Assembly: GCA_964455525.1 (NCBI GenBank)
Contig: CAYVWR010000006.1
Span: 186,001 to 250,000 of the forward strand
DNA length: 64,000 bases
Source of the DNA: JAFDZV01 sp964455525
GTDB taxonomy: Bacteria; Bacteroidota; Ignavibacteria; OLB7
Reading direction: 5' to 3'
Below the pieces are notes generated by a model. It worked only from the letters and a program-made list of their open reading frames with translations. It ran no database searches and was not told where the DNA came from. This document shows positions 38,231-47,436 of this stretch, piece after piece (position 1 is the first letter of the stretch; each line of letters starts with the position of its first letter). A program made the translations under genes and the position numbers.

Positions 38231-38635
38231 AAAACAATTTCCCCCTCTAACGGCTTGTGTGTATAGGATTCCCTCCCTTCGCACCACGCTACAATTAGTG
38301 TGGCACAATATACACACTCAAATGCGGTTTATGCCGTAATGATTAGGGCATCATATGATTATTCCAGCGCTATTATGGTTGCATTCACAGATCCCAGGCA
38401 ATATGATCTGCATTGGGCATTGCTCCTAAACCCTGCCATCCCGTATCCACAATCAGCACAGGCCGCGAGTCTACTACCAGTAGAACCACATCCCCAACCA
38501 CATAGGCATCGCAGGGGCCGCCGACAGAAGAAACTGAGAGCATACGAAGTTATCCACAGGCTTATACTATCACTGGTGTATATGTGGAGAAGTATGCCAC
38601 GGCATAAAGCAGAAGGTGGAGTATAACAAAAGCAA
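38231..38635. other. Intergenic stretch without a supported gene
   Basis: About 400 bases between the VOC start and the 21-bp hairpin that ends the sigma/anti-sigma operon. No motif-bearing frame was found. The first 60 bases hold the VOC gene's ribosome site. Confidence 0.4.
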
Positions 38636-38684
38636 TGCGGATACCACGTGGTCATTGGGGTGTAATGACCACGTGGTATCCGCA
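38636..38684 (-). terminator. Long perfect hairpin terminator of the sigma/anti-sigma operon
   Basis: Perfect 21-base stem, 38636-38656 against 38664-38684, with a seven-base GGGGTGT loop. On the minus strand the stem is followed by ATTGCTTTTGTTATA. The arms include the palindromic core CCACGTGG. It lies 40 bases after the anti-sigma gene stops. Confidence 0.75.
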
Positions 38685-38723
38685 CAGAGAGGGCTTGCGG
38701 CCCCCTTTATCGCACAAGCGTTA

Positions 38724-39581
38724 CTAGCGCTGCTGGGGAGGGGTAAACTGCATCTTGACCTTCAGCGTATCATTGGTCTTACGTTGCAGGGTCGGTTCCT
38801 GCATCTGCAGGGCCGAGCGTTCCTGATCGACCTGCTGTGCAGAGAATTCCGCTGTGGTCTCAGAAACGGGCACGGTAGCCGGTGCCGCCTCTCCTGCCGC
38901 AACGATGCCCCCGATAGAGGAGGACTGCGCAACGGGCAGGGTTATCGAAGACGGGGTTCGTGCTGCTCGACCAAGCGAGCGGCCCTCCTGCCCTTCGGCG
39001 GCACTGACGTGCAGTGCCGCGCCTGGGTCTTCCGAAGGCATCATGGAGGCTTCCTGAGCGGCTTCATCCCCTCTCGGAAGCGTTGTATTGGGAGGAACTG
39101 CCTTGATAACCGGAGCCTTGGCGGCTCCGGTCTCTCTATTCAACTGCTGCTGTATCCCGGAAGATGGGGTGGTTTCCCCCGGAGCATTTCCTACAAACAA
39201 GGCAACTGCAAACCCTGCAATCGTAAAACCGATTGCGGCAACCACCGCGATGATCCACTTGAACATCCCGGGACTCAACCCTGCCCCTCCACTACGCGGG
39301 AACACCTTTGCCGTGGGAGCTGCCGGAGTAGTAGTGGGTTCAGGACCGGCCACAGCAGTGACCTTTAGCATATCAACGACTTTGGAACGAAGCCCTGCAT
39401 GCCGCGAGGGAACCGCGTCGCGATGTTTCCTGATAGCGCTCTCGACGATTCGGTAGGCTTTCAGCGTTTGGCGCAGATTGTTGTCGACCGCTACCTGTAT
39501 GAAAAATTCCTGTTCATCTGCGGAGTTCATCTCTCCGCTAAGGTAGCGTTCAACCCAACGTTCCTGTTCCGTGCGCGTCAT
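38724..39581 (-). CDS. Anti-sigma factor-like single-pass membrane protein
   Basis: 285 residues from the ATG at 39581, preceded by GGGAGG. The start overlaps the stop of the sigma gene by four bases, so the two are translationally coupled, as is usual for ECF sigma and anti-sigma pairs. The N-terminal cytoplasmic helical domain (MTRTEQERWVERYLSGEMNS, then FIQVAVDNNLRQTL) resembles anti-sigma domains without the zinc HxxxCxxC. A transmembrane helix follows near residues 105-130 (WIIAVVAAIGFTIAGFAVAL), then a Pro/Ala/Ser/Thr-rich, disordered 150-residue periplasmic part. It probably holds the sigma factor at the membrane. Confidence 0.75.
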   Translation of the reverse strand: MTRTEQERWVERYLSGEMNSADEQEFFIQVAVDNNLRQTLKAYRIVESAIRKHRDAVPSRHAGLRSKVVDMLKVTAVAGPEPTTTPAAPTAKVFPRSGGAGLSPGMFKWIIAVVAAIGFTIAGFAVALFVGNAPGETTPSSGIQQQLNRETGAAKAPVIKAVPPNTTLPRGDEAAQEASMMPSEDPGAALHVSAAEGQEGRSLGRAARTPSSITLPVAQSSSIGGIVAAGEAAPATVPVSETTAEFSAQQVDQERSALQMQEPTLQRKTNDTLKVKMQFTPPQQR

Positions 39582-40237
39582 GGTGCCTCCCTGGGGATAT
39601 CTTGAGCGCCCTTCTGATTGTTGTCGTCGTCCAATCCTATCATAACCGATATAATTCTTCCAAGGTGAGCTCTTGCCCGCCATGCGCGAGTACGAACCGC
39701 ACCAACCGGCTCGCCGAGCATCTCAGCAATTTCATCAAAACGATAGCCAGAATATGCGTGGAGCACCAACACCTCCCGTTGAGCATCAGGAAGGTGTGGC
39801 AACGCGAGAATCACCAACTCCTCCATATGCGATAGTTCTGGTACATGGGCAACAGGATGGCTGGCTTCCGAGATCTCATCCAGATCTGCGTGACGGCGCT
39901 CTCTACGAATATTGTCCAGACAGAGGTTTCTTGCAATCGTCAACATCAGACCGAGGGGGTTCTGGACAGTTGTCCGCTCGTTACTGCGGAGCCGGATCAC
40001 CCGTTCCCACATCTCCTGCGTAAGATCCTCTGCCTGCTGCTCATTGCGCGAGAACTGCAAACAGTAGAGGTATAATCGATGATTATGGCGATCGAACATT
40101 TCGACGAGCGCTACATCATCACCTTCCAGGAAACGGGTAAATAGCTCCGCATCGCTGCTAGATGGTTTCGACTGGTTTGTCTCCTTATCATGCTTCACAG
40201 CCTTGCGCGAGGAGAGGATGTGGTTGTACCAGATCAT
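39578..40237 (-). CDS. RNA polymerase ECF-type sigma factor
   Basis: 219 residues. Sigma region 2: LVEMFDRHNHRLYLYCLQFS, then AEDLTQEMWERVIRLR with the DLTQE core-binding motif, and NPLGLMLTIARNLCLDNIRR. Region 4: LPHLPDAQREVLVLHAYSGY followed by RFDEIAEMLGEPVGAVRTRA, a clear helix-turn-helix. The ATG at 40237 gives an N-terminal extension of about 25 residues before the first helix. It is divergent from the giant Ig-repeat T9SS gene and coupled to the anti-sigma gene, so an envelope-stress or surface-protein regulon is plausible. Its target promoter is not known. Confidence 0.92.
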   Translation of the reverse strand: MIWYNHILSSRKAVKHDKETNQSKPSSSDAELFTRFLEGDDVALVEMFDRHNHRLYLYCLQFSRNEQQAEDLTQEMWERVIRLRSNERTTVQNPLGLMLTIARNLCLDNIRRERRHADLDEISEASHPVAHVPELSHMEELVILALPHLPDAQREVLVLHAYSGYRFDEIAEMLGEPVGAVRTRAWRARAHLGRIISVMIGLDDDNNQKGAQDIPREAP

Positions 40238-40281
40238 AGGCTTTAAGAGAGTCTTCCCAGGTATAACGCACCGGAATTCTC

Positions 40282-40323
40282 AAACATCACCATTGAAACT
40301 TTTTTTCTCGAAGTGTGATGTTT
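40282..40323. promoter_or_regulatory. Inverted repeat in the divergent sigma factor / giant T9SS gene region
   Basis: AAACATCAC (40282-40290) and GTGATGTTT (40315-40323) are perfect inverted 9-mers separated by 24 bases that include a run of seven T. They lie 45-86 bases upstream of the sigma gene start and are a candidate operator. The rest of the 358-base divergent region shows nothing clear. Confidence 0.35.
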
Positions 40324-40595
40324 AGATTCGTTGTAACGTTCTATGGAAGTACAGCATTCTGTGTGTCTATGCGTAACGATACTCTTGTGATGTGCTACCC
40401 TGGATCGAGTACTGGGGTTCTGGCTGTTGGACCCGACATGCTAGTGCAGCACTCCGGGGGCCTTGCTACCTCCAACGTGCTTCGTGGCTTCTTTCACCCT
40501 ACGTTCTGCGCTCCTTTCCATAGTGAAATGAGCCGGTTTATCATGTGCACCCTTGATGATAAGGCGTGCTCAACCATGTGATCAGAGGCTTCTCG

Positions 40596-43500
40596 ATGAA
40601 GGTACGTTACTCTCCTGCACAAGGCTTGTACGCTTTCATGATGGCACTTGCCATCTCGGTGACCGCGTTCGCGCAACAGCAAGCCACACCCCGGCAGTTG
40701 CTGAACATCGGCGCAGTGCGGTTCACCGAGAATCGGGGGCAGATCGTCAACACCCCAGGCGATCCGTCCCCCGATGTTCTTTATAGCACCGCCTCGCGCA
40801 ATACAGCCATTTACTTCCGAAATTCCGGCATCTCCTATGTCTTCACCCGAGCCGGTGCCGCCGATAACCAGCCCCCCTCCGACCGGCTGGTCTCTCGGGA
40901 AGCCGGCCAGGCCGTTATATCGGCCTATCGTATGGATATGGAGCTTCTTGGCGCCAATCCTTCGGTGAGAGTTGTTCCACAAGAGGAGTTGGACGAGCAA
41001 AGCACCTACTATTCCCCCCATTTCCCTGAAGGCATCGCCCGTCTCCGCAATTTCGGCAGGATTGTCTACCATGATATCTATCCGGCGATTGATCTTCTAT
41101 TCTATGGCAACGAGGATGGGTTGCACTATGAGTTTGTAGTACGCCCCGGCGGCAATGCCGCCGATATCCGGCTACGGTATATCGGAACAGATGGCGTTCG
41201 GATGGCTTCTCAGGGCACTGTGATGGCATCCACCCCTCTTGGCACGGTTGAACAGAGGCTCATCAACAGCTATCAGGCTGCCGAGCCTGCTGCACTGCAA
41301 CGCAACACCACAGGACACCCAACCCCTGTTCGCGGCTCCTACAAGCTCGGGAACAACGGTATATCCTTCACGATAGGCTCCTATGATCGCAGCCAACCGC
41401 TGGTGATAGCTGGCTCGCTGTTGTTTTCCACCGATTACGGCGACGACACCCCCTCTGGAACTTCCACCACGATCCCTTATGAGCAGGATCGGCGCCCTGA
41501 GAGTGCCAACACCACTATTCCGTCAAGGCCTGGCATGGTACAGACGATCCTGGTAAGGCCAGAGGGTGATGATGGCAGTATGACCAGGCTCTCCGCCGAT
41601 GATTCCCGCCCGGAAGGCCCATCGGACAGTGGTATCCGGCTGGCAAACGGCCTCTCCCCCGGCCACAGTATCAGCAATGCCATGAGGCTGGCCGACAGTA
41701 TATCGGCGGAAATGATGGCTGGCGATGTCGTGCCGCTTGGGAATGGAGGATCGCAGAGCAGCGGCAGCGACGCAACAAGCCTGTCGCTCGCGATGAATCC
41801 GATGATTACCATCAAGGGCGCAACGGAGATCTGCAACGGCGACTCAACGATCCTTTCGGCCCCCTCCGGCTTCCAGTCCTATCGCTGGTCAACCGGCGAT
41901 ACAACCCAGGAGATCGTTGTCTATCAGTCGGGAAAGTATCGGGCTACGGTCGGCAGCAACGGATCGTACGGAATCACCGAGACCGTAGAGATCATCGTTC
42001 ACCCGGTTCCGCGAAGGGTGATTGGCGCCATCGGCTCCACTGAACTCTGCGAGGGAGACAGCGTTCTTCTGACTCCGGGCAAGGACTTTATCTCCTACCG
42101 CTGGTCAAACGGCGCTACCTCGCCCCTTATCGTTGTCCGCGAGCCAGGACGCTTCACCGTCTCCTTTGTCGACATCAACGGCTGTGTTGGCAGGACCGAC
42201 ACGCTTGTGGTGACACTGCGCCCAAAACCAAGGCCGACGATAACCGTGGAGGGCAACCTTACCTTTTGCACCGGTAACAGCACGGTGCTGGACGCAGGAG
42301 CAGGATACCATGAGTACCTCTGGTCAACCGGCGAGCGGACGCAACGGATCACCGTTCGTTCCTCCGGCAGCTATTCGGTTCGTGTTGCCAATGAAGCAGG
42401 CTGCTGGGGCGAAGCGCCACCGGTCTCGGTGGTAGCGCTGCCGGCACCGCATTTCCGTATAGCAGCGCTTCTGCCAACCGCATTCTGCGCAGGCGACAGC
42501 ACAGTACTTACCGCCTCGAACGATTTTGCACAGTATAGATGGTCGACCGGTGATACAACCAAGACCATTACCGTGCGAACGCAGGGAACATATACATTGA
42601 CCGCATTCAATGCCAATGGCTGCGGTTCAAGCGCATCAATCAGCGTACTCATCGCCCCCGATCCAAATCCAACAGTCATCACCAATCGTTCGCCCCGCAT
42701 CTGCGCCGGTGAAACGGTTGTGCTCGACGCAGGCGAAGGATATAGCTCCTACCGCTGGTCAACCGGCCAGAGGACTCAACGTATCGTTGTAAGCGAGCCG
42801 GGACTCTATAATGTCTCCGTTATCAACAGCCTCGGCTGCTCCGGCACCTCCAACATGGTCAAGGTGGAGGTCCTGCCAAAACCCATTGTCACGTTAAACG
42901 GCGCCCTGGCCGTCTGTGTGAACTCGAAGGCTACCTACACCGTGCCGCTGGCCATGGGGGTAAACTATGAATGGTATGCAACAGGAGGAGGCGCCACCAT
43001 CGAATCGGGCAACGGCACCAATACCGTCGTTGTGCGATGGCGGACAAAGGGAACAGGCAGGGTACATCTTCTGGCCCGGTATCCCGGTTCAGCCTGTACA
43101 TTCAGCACCACCATGGATGTGGCCGTAGGAGAGGCGCTCACACCAATGATCACGGCCGATGGACCAACAACCCTCTGCTCCGGCAGACAGGTCAGGCTCG
43201 ATGCAGGATTGGGATATGATAGATACCTCTGGTCCAATGGCGCAACCACACAGAGCATTATCGTAGATCGTGCAGGGCGCTACTCCGTCACAGTCGCCAA
43301 TGAAGGCGAGTGCTCCGGCACCTCCGCCCCCGTCATCGTAGAGCAGGCATCCCTGCCGGAGCCGAGCATCGTGGCACTCGGCAGCACGACTTTTTGCGGT
43401 GGAGGGAGCGTAACGCTTGACGCTGGCCCCGGCTATACGCGCTATCTCTGGTCGAACGGCGCCACAACGCGCCAGATCACCGTCGATGAGGCCAATACCT

Positions 43501-45167
43501 ACTGGGTGAGCGTAACAACCGCAGGCAACTGCTCAGCGGTATCACCAAGCATCACAACCACTGTGGCTGCCGCTCCGGCACCAAAGATCACTGGGCCAAC
43601 GGCGGTATGCCGCAACATCCGGGCAACCTACAGAACCCCCACCGTGCCAGGCCATCGGTATTACTGGACCGTGGTGGGCGGAGAGCTTCTGACCCCGCAG
43701 GGACTTCCCATAGCTACCGTCCAGTGGGAAACCCCTGGTTCCGGCACGCTGGAACTTCGCCAGGAATCACCCGACGGAGCCTGTGTTGCAATAACCCAGG
43801 ATATGATCGCGATTGCCGACAGCATTGTTCCAGAGATCGAGGTAATCGGGTCGACAGCGATCTGCGCCGGTGGAAATGTCACGCTTGATGCAGGCCCCGG
43901 CTATACATCCTATCTCTGGTCCAATGGCGCAACCACACAGGCGATCACCGTGGACCGCGCCGCCTCGTACTGGGTATCGGTCAGGGACGAGGGTGGCTGC
44001 GGAGGAACGTCGCGGCCGCTCGCCGTTACGATGAAACAGTTGGCATCCCCAGCAGTGACGGCGCTCGGCCCAACCGAGTTCTGCGAGGGCGCATCGGTAA
44101 CGCTCAGTGCGCCGGAAGGCTTTGCGTACTACCGCTGGTCGAACGGCAGCACCATGCGCCAGATCACGGTTGCAGCAACCGGCACCTATAGCGTTGTCCT
44201 TGTAGACTCCACCGGGTGCGACGCTGCATCGCTGCCGATGGATGTGATAGTCTACCCACGGCCTGAAAGACCGGATATCAAGGTGAGCGGAAACATCCTG
44301 ATGGCCCCGGATGCGGCCAGCTACGGATGGGCGCTGAATGGGGTGCCGATCCCAGGTGAGACATCACAACAGCTTATCGCCCGGGACACCGGAGCCTATA
44401 CGGTCACGATCACAAACCCGGCAGGCTGCATCAATACATCGGCACCGTTTATCAACCGTGCTACCAGTACACACGCCTCTCGTACCGTCTGGATCGACAC
44501 GGCCAGCAGCCATGTCGGCGACCGCTTCCGTCTGACGATGCATGTGCATCCTCCACTTGAGCACGACGACCAGATCAACGGCTTCACGGCATGGATCAGG
44601 GTTCCGGCCCACTCTCTGTTCCTCCATCATGTGATCTCTCCCGATGCCGACCACACTGGCGACCCTGCGGTTGCAGGGGTTGAAGCACATGATCTTGTGG
44701 TCATCAACCGTCCGGCATCCAGTCCGATAATGACTGGTAGCAGGCTCTTCCAGATGGAGCTTGAAGGACTTTCCACAGCCGTACCATACAATACGATCAG
44801 GATCGACAGTGTCATGTTTGCGGATGGCACCATAGGGATGGCCACGGCTCACGGCACCGTGCTCCTGAGCGGCTGTGATGTCGGCAAAAACTTCGATTTC
44901 GGCAAACGTGCTCACCTGCAATCGATTTATCCGAACCCCGTCAGCCATGAAGCGGCGATCGCCTATCGCGCTCCCCTCGGCTCCTCGCCGGTAGTTCGCC
45001 TTATCAATACAATGGGCCAGGGAGTCCTGGTCCTCTCACTTGCAACGGGAACCGGCGAAACGCAGGAGATGAGATTGCAACTTGGTGAGGTGGCCTCCGG
45101 CATCTATACGCTGGAACTGCGCGACGGCGGCGAGATCAGCACAATGCCGCTCGTCATCCAGAAGTAA
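40596..45167 (+). CDS. Giant secreted protein: DUF7948-like domain, tandem Ig-like YxWS repeats, T9SS type-A sorting domain
   Basis: 1523 residues from the ATG at 40596 (MKVRYSPAQG), which gives a signal peptide ending TAFAQ. Residues about 40-260 match the DUF7948-type head (FTENRGQIVN, DIYPAIDLLFYGNEDGLHYE). A Ser/Asp-rich linker follows. Then residues 405-1290 hold about eleven Ig-like modules; nine carry the CxGxSxxLxAxxGYxxYxWSxGxTTQxIxV pattern (for example YRWSTGDTTQEI, YLWSNGATTQSI) and two are PKD-like (YEWYATGGGATI, YYWTVVGGELL). A cohesin-like sandwich (about 1295-1430) precedes the sorting domain (SIYPNPVSHEAAIAYRAPLG, ASGIYTLELRDGG). Probable surface adhesin. The OmpA partner starts 15 bases after the stop. 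Confidence 0.88.
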   Translation: MKVRYSPAQGLYAFMMALAISVTAFAQQQATPRQLLNIGAVRFTENRGQIVNTPGDPSPDVLYSTASRNTAIYFRNSGISYVFTRAGAADNQPPSDRLVSREAGQAVISAYRMDMELLGANPSVRVVPQEELDEQSTYYSPHFPEGIARLRNFGRIVYHDIYPAIDLLFYGNEDGLHYEFVVRPGGNAADIRLRYIGTDGVRMASQGTVMASTPLGTVEQRLINSYQAAEPAALQRNTTGHPTPVRGSYKLGNNGISFTIGSYDRSQPLVIAGSLLFSTDYGDDTPSGTSTTIPYEQDRRPESANTTIPSRPGMVQTILVRPEGDDGSMTRLSADDSRPEGPSDSGIRLANGLSPGHSISNAMRLADSISAEMMAGDVVPLGNGGSQSSGSDATSLSLAMNPMITIKGATEICNGDSTILSAPSGFQSYRWSTGDTTQEIVVYQSGKYRATVGSNGSYGITETVEIIVHPVPRRVIGAIGSTELCEGDSVLLTPGKDFISYRWSNGATSPLIVVREPGRFTVSFVDINGCVGRTDTLVVTLRPKPRPTITVEGNLTFCTGNSTVLDAGAGYHEYLWSTGERTQRITVRSSGSYSVRVANEAGCWGEAPPVSVVALPAPHFRIAALLPTAFCAGDSTVLTASNDFAQYRWSTGDTTKTITVRTQGTYTLTAFNANGCGSSASISVLIAPDPNPTVITNRSPRICAGETVVLDAGEGYSSYRWSTGQRTQRIVVSEPGLYNVSVINSLGCSGTSNMVKVEVLPKPIVTLNGALAVCVNSKATYTVPLAMGVNYEWYATGGGATIESGNGTNTVVVRWRTKGTGRVHLLARYPGSACTFSTTMDVAVGEALTPMITADGPTTLCSGRQVRLDAGLGYDRYLWSNGATTQSIIVDRAGRYSVTVANEGECSGTSAPVIVEQASLPEPSIVALGSTTFCGGGSVTLDAGPGYTRYLWSNGATTRQITVDEANTYWVSVTTAGNCSAVSPSITTTVAAAPAPKITGPTAVCRNIRATYRTPTVPGHRYYWTVVGGELLTPQGLPIATVQWETPGSGTLELRQESPDGACVAITQDMIAIADSIVPEIEVIGSTAICAGGNVTLDAGPGYTSYLWSNGATTQAITVDRAASYWVSVRDEGGCGGTSRPLAVTMKQLASPAVTALGPTEFCEGASVTLSAPEGFAYYRWSNGSTMRQITVAATGTYSVVLVDSTGCDAASLPMDVIVYPRPERPDIKVSGNILMAPDAASYGWALNGVPIPGETSQQLIARDTGAYTVTITNPAGCINTSAPFINRATSTHASRTVWIDTASSHVGDRFRLTMHVHPPLEHDDQINGFTAWIRVPAHSLFLHHVISPDADHTGDPAVAGVEAHDLVVINRPASSPIMTGSRLFQMELEGLSTAVPYNTIRIDSVMFADGTIGMATAHGTVLLSGCDVGKNFDFGKRAHLQSIYPNPVSHEAAIAYRAPLGSSPVVRLINTMGQGVLVLSLATGTGETQEMRLQLGEVASGIYTLELRDGGEISTMPLVIQK

Positions 45168-45182
45168 CCGGACGTCTCGGTC

Positions 45183-47219
45183 ATGAAGATTGCACGGGCA
45201 TGCTCGATTCTGGCGCTTGCGGTTGCGGCAACAGCATCGGTGCAGGCCCAGAATAATAGTCCCGCACCGATTCTCCTCGGACCATTTGTCGGGGTTGATC
45301 TGGCCCTTGAGTCGGGGCGCATTCCGGTCTACGCATTCTCCGCCGACTGTGGAGAATTCACATCCGGCATGGCTAATATCGTCACGGCCGGCGCGATCCT
45401 GACCTATTCATCCCTCTTTGCTCCCCGCCTTGGACTCTCGCTGGCAGGAAGTGTCTCCAGCTCCACCGGCATCTTTACCACAGCGCCAACCGGACCCACA
45501 TCAATCGTCGAGCAGGGGGTTCTCATCCAGCTCGAACGCGAGTACAGGCTTCGCCACAAGGCGCTCCGATTCACGGCCGATCTGCTCGGCACGTTCCGCC
45601 CGCTCACTCACCTTGAACTTGCCGCTGGATTATCGGTCGGCTACCAGCCAGCCATATCATTCTCGCAGACCGATAACATCACAGGCCCGGATAACTATAG
45701 CTTTCCCGATGGGCAAAGCTCGCACACCATGCTCGACGGAAAGAAGCTGAGCAGTTCTCTTGTTCAGTTCGGCCCGCGCATCCGTGTCGCCTATCGGCTC
45801 CCGGTTGGCCCACGGTTATGGCTACAACCCGCGCTCACCGCCCATATGGATCTGGCTTCAGTGGTGCGCGAGGCGAGGTGGCAACGGTTTGGAGCCGGTG
45901 CAGCGATAGCGGTTCTCTTCGATCTCACGCCGGAGCAGCCAGCAATGCCCCAGCCACATGCCGTAGAGGAGAAATCGAAGCCTGTCCCCCTGTTGAAAGC
46001 AGCCATCGAGCTTTATGGCATCGACGACCACGACCAACGCCGTCCCGTGGCAACGGTCAAGGTGGACGAGATACTTTATCGCCAGCATACTCCGCTCCTT
46101 CCGATCATCTATTTCGATCAGGCCGCACTAGAGTTGCCAACACGATATCAGGGGCTACCAGTGGCCGGAACCGATACTCTCAAGCTGGAGAAGCTTGCCG
46201 CAAAAAGTATCGTGGAGATGCAGCATTACACACTCGACGTGATCGGCTGGCGGCTCCGCGCCGACACAAACGCACATATCACCCTTATCGGTTCCACATC
46301 CCAGGATGAAGCGGCGGCGCTTGCACGGGGACGAGCTGAAACCGTACGTTCATATCTGGAACGGACCTGGGGGATCGGCCATGAGCGAATGACGATCAAT
46401 GATGGGAACGGAAATCTCCAGCACTCCAATGAGGCTACCGAGGATGGCCGTGCCGATAACCGCCGCGTGGAAATCATCGCCAGCGTCCCCGAGATCACAT
46501 CATCGCTGGTTACCGAGCAGATCGTCCGCAATTTCAATCCACCCGTTATCCGCATTCTCCCCTCGTTCGAGTCGGAGGCTGGCGTTCGGAACTGGGCCGT
46601 CACGATCTCGCAGGAGACGAATATCATCGCCCGCTACTCGAACCGTGACGATCAGACCATGGATGACTCGGAGTTTACATGGAGCATCATCCATAGCAAG
46701 ATCGACTCGGCGCTGGCGCCACTGGTGGCAGAGCTTGTTGTGGAGGATTCGGCCGGTACCAAGGCCAGGGCGCTGACATATATACCGCTGGAGCTTGAGA
46801 AACAGCTACGAGTGGTGGATGGGGCGGTAGAGCATCAGGGAAATCACGAGCAGATCGGCCATACCCTGGTAGCATTCAACTACAACTCCGCCGAGCTTAA
46901 GGCCTCGCACGAGGCCACACTGGATCAGGTCGCACGTCAAGTACATGATAGCGCCCAGATCACCATTGTAGGCTATACCGACCGCATTGGCGATGAGCGT
47001 TATAATGCCGGGCTTTCCACGCAGAGAGCCGAGCAGGTGGCATCCGCACTCCGAGCAAGACTTCAAAGGCGTGGCATCCAGGGTGTCAGGATCAAGGCAA
47101 ACGGCGCCGGCATGGAAACCGAGCGATTTACCAACCACCTTCCGGAAGGCCGCACGCTTTCCAGAGGAGTCAGCATCATAATCGAGCAAAAGATCGTGGC
47201 CGACGCACCCGGACAGTAA
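45183..47219 (+). CDS. Outer-membrane protein with two OmpA-like domains (paralogue 2)
   Basis: 678 residues. Signal peptide MKIARACSILALAVAATASV, cleavage after VQA. A barrel-like N-terminal region to about 250 is followed by a short linker (no polyproline), a first OmpA-like domain (about 275-440; ITLIGSTSQDEAAALARGRA, DNRRVEI), a bridge (IRILPSFESEAGVRNWAVTI) and a second OmpA-like domain (about 555-670; LVAFNYNSAELKASHEATLD, IVGYTDRIGDERYNAGLSTQ, RAEQV). It aligns domain by domain with the protein at 28997-31087. As there, the first domain lacks the Asp of the GxTD motif (IGSTS) while the second keeps it. Almost certainly co-transcribed with the giant gene 15 bases upstream. Confidence 0.85.
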   Translation: MKIARACSILALAVAATASVQAQNNSPAPILLGPFVGVDLALESGRIPVYAFSADCGEFTSGMANIVTAGAILTYSSLFAPRLGLSLAGSVSSSTGIFTTAPTGPTSIVEQGVLIQLEREYRLRHKALRFTADLLGTFRPLTHLELAAGLSVGYQPAISFSQTDNITGPDNYSFPDGQSSHTMLDGKKLSSSLVQFGPRIRVAYRLPVGPRLWLQPALTAHMDLASVVREARWQRFGAGAAIAVLFDLTPEQPAMPQPHAVEEKSKPVPLLKAAIELYGIDDHDQRRPVATVKVDEILYRQHTPLLPIIYFDQAALELPTRYQGLPVAGTDTLKLEKLAAKSIVEMQHYTLDVIGWRLRADTNAHITLIGSTSQDEAAALARGRAETVRSYLERTWGIGHERMTINDGNGNLQHSNEATEDGRADNRRVEIIASVPEITSSLVTEQIVRNFNPPVIRILPSFESEAGVRNWAVTISQETNIIARYSNRDDQTMDDSEFTWSIIHSKIDSALAPLVAELVVEDSAGTKARALTYIPLELEKQLRVVDGAVEHQGNHEQIGHTLVAFNYNSAELKASHEATLDQVARQVHDSAQITIVGYTDRIGDERYNAGLSTQRAEQVASALRARLQRRGIQGVRIKANGAGMETERFTNHLPEGRTLSRGVSIIIEQKIVADAPGQ

Positions 47220-47436
47220 GATGGCCGAGGGTGCTTCATCAGATAGGAGCTTCTGATTTCCTGGAATGGGATTACGATGGTAACTTCCCGTGGGCACTAC
47301 AGATTCGAGGAGTGGACTCGTCCAATGGTCTGCTCCTCCTTCTCCCTGTTTCTACCCCCGCAGTAGCAACAGGCAGTTGGCTGTTTCCACCGATGCCCGG
47401 TCGTTCTTTCCCTTTAATCCTTCACCATTCAGGTCC

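Noticed and set aside
41811..44460. CRISPR-like regular repeats
   Set aside because: The repeats are protein-coding Ig-like modules with varying spacing and no short identical repeat units.
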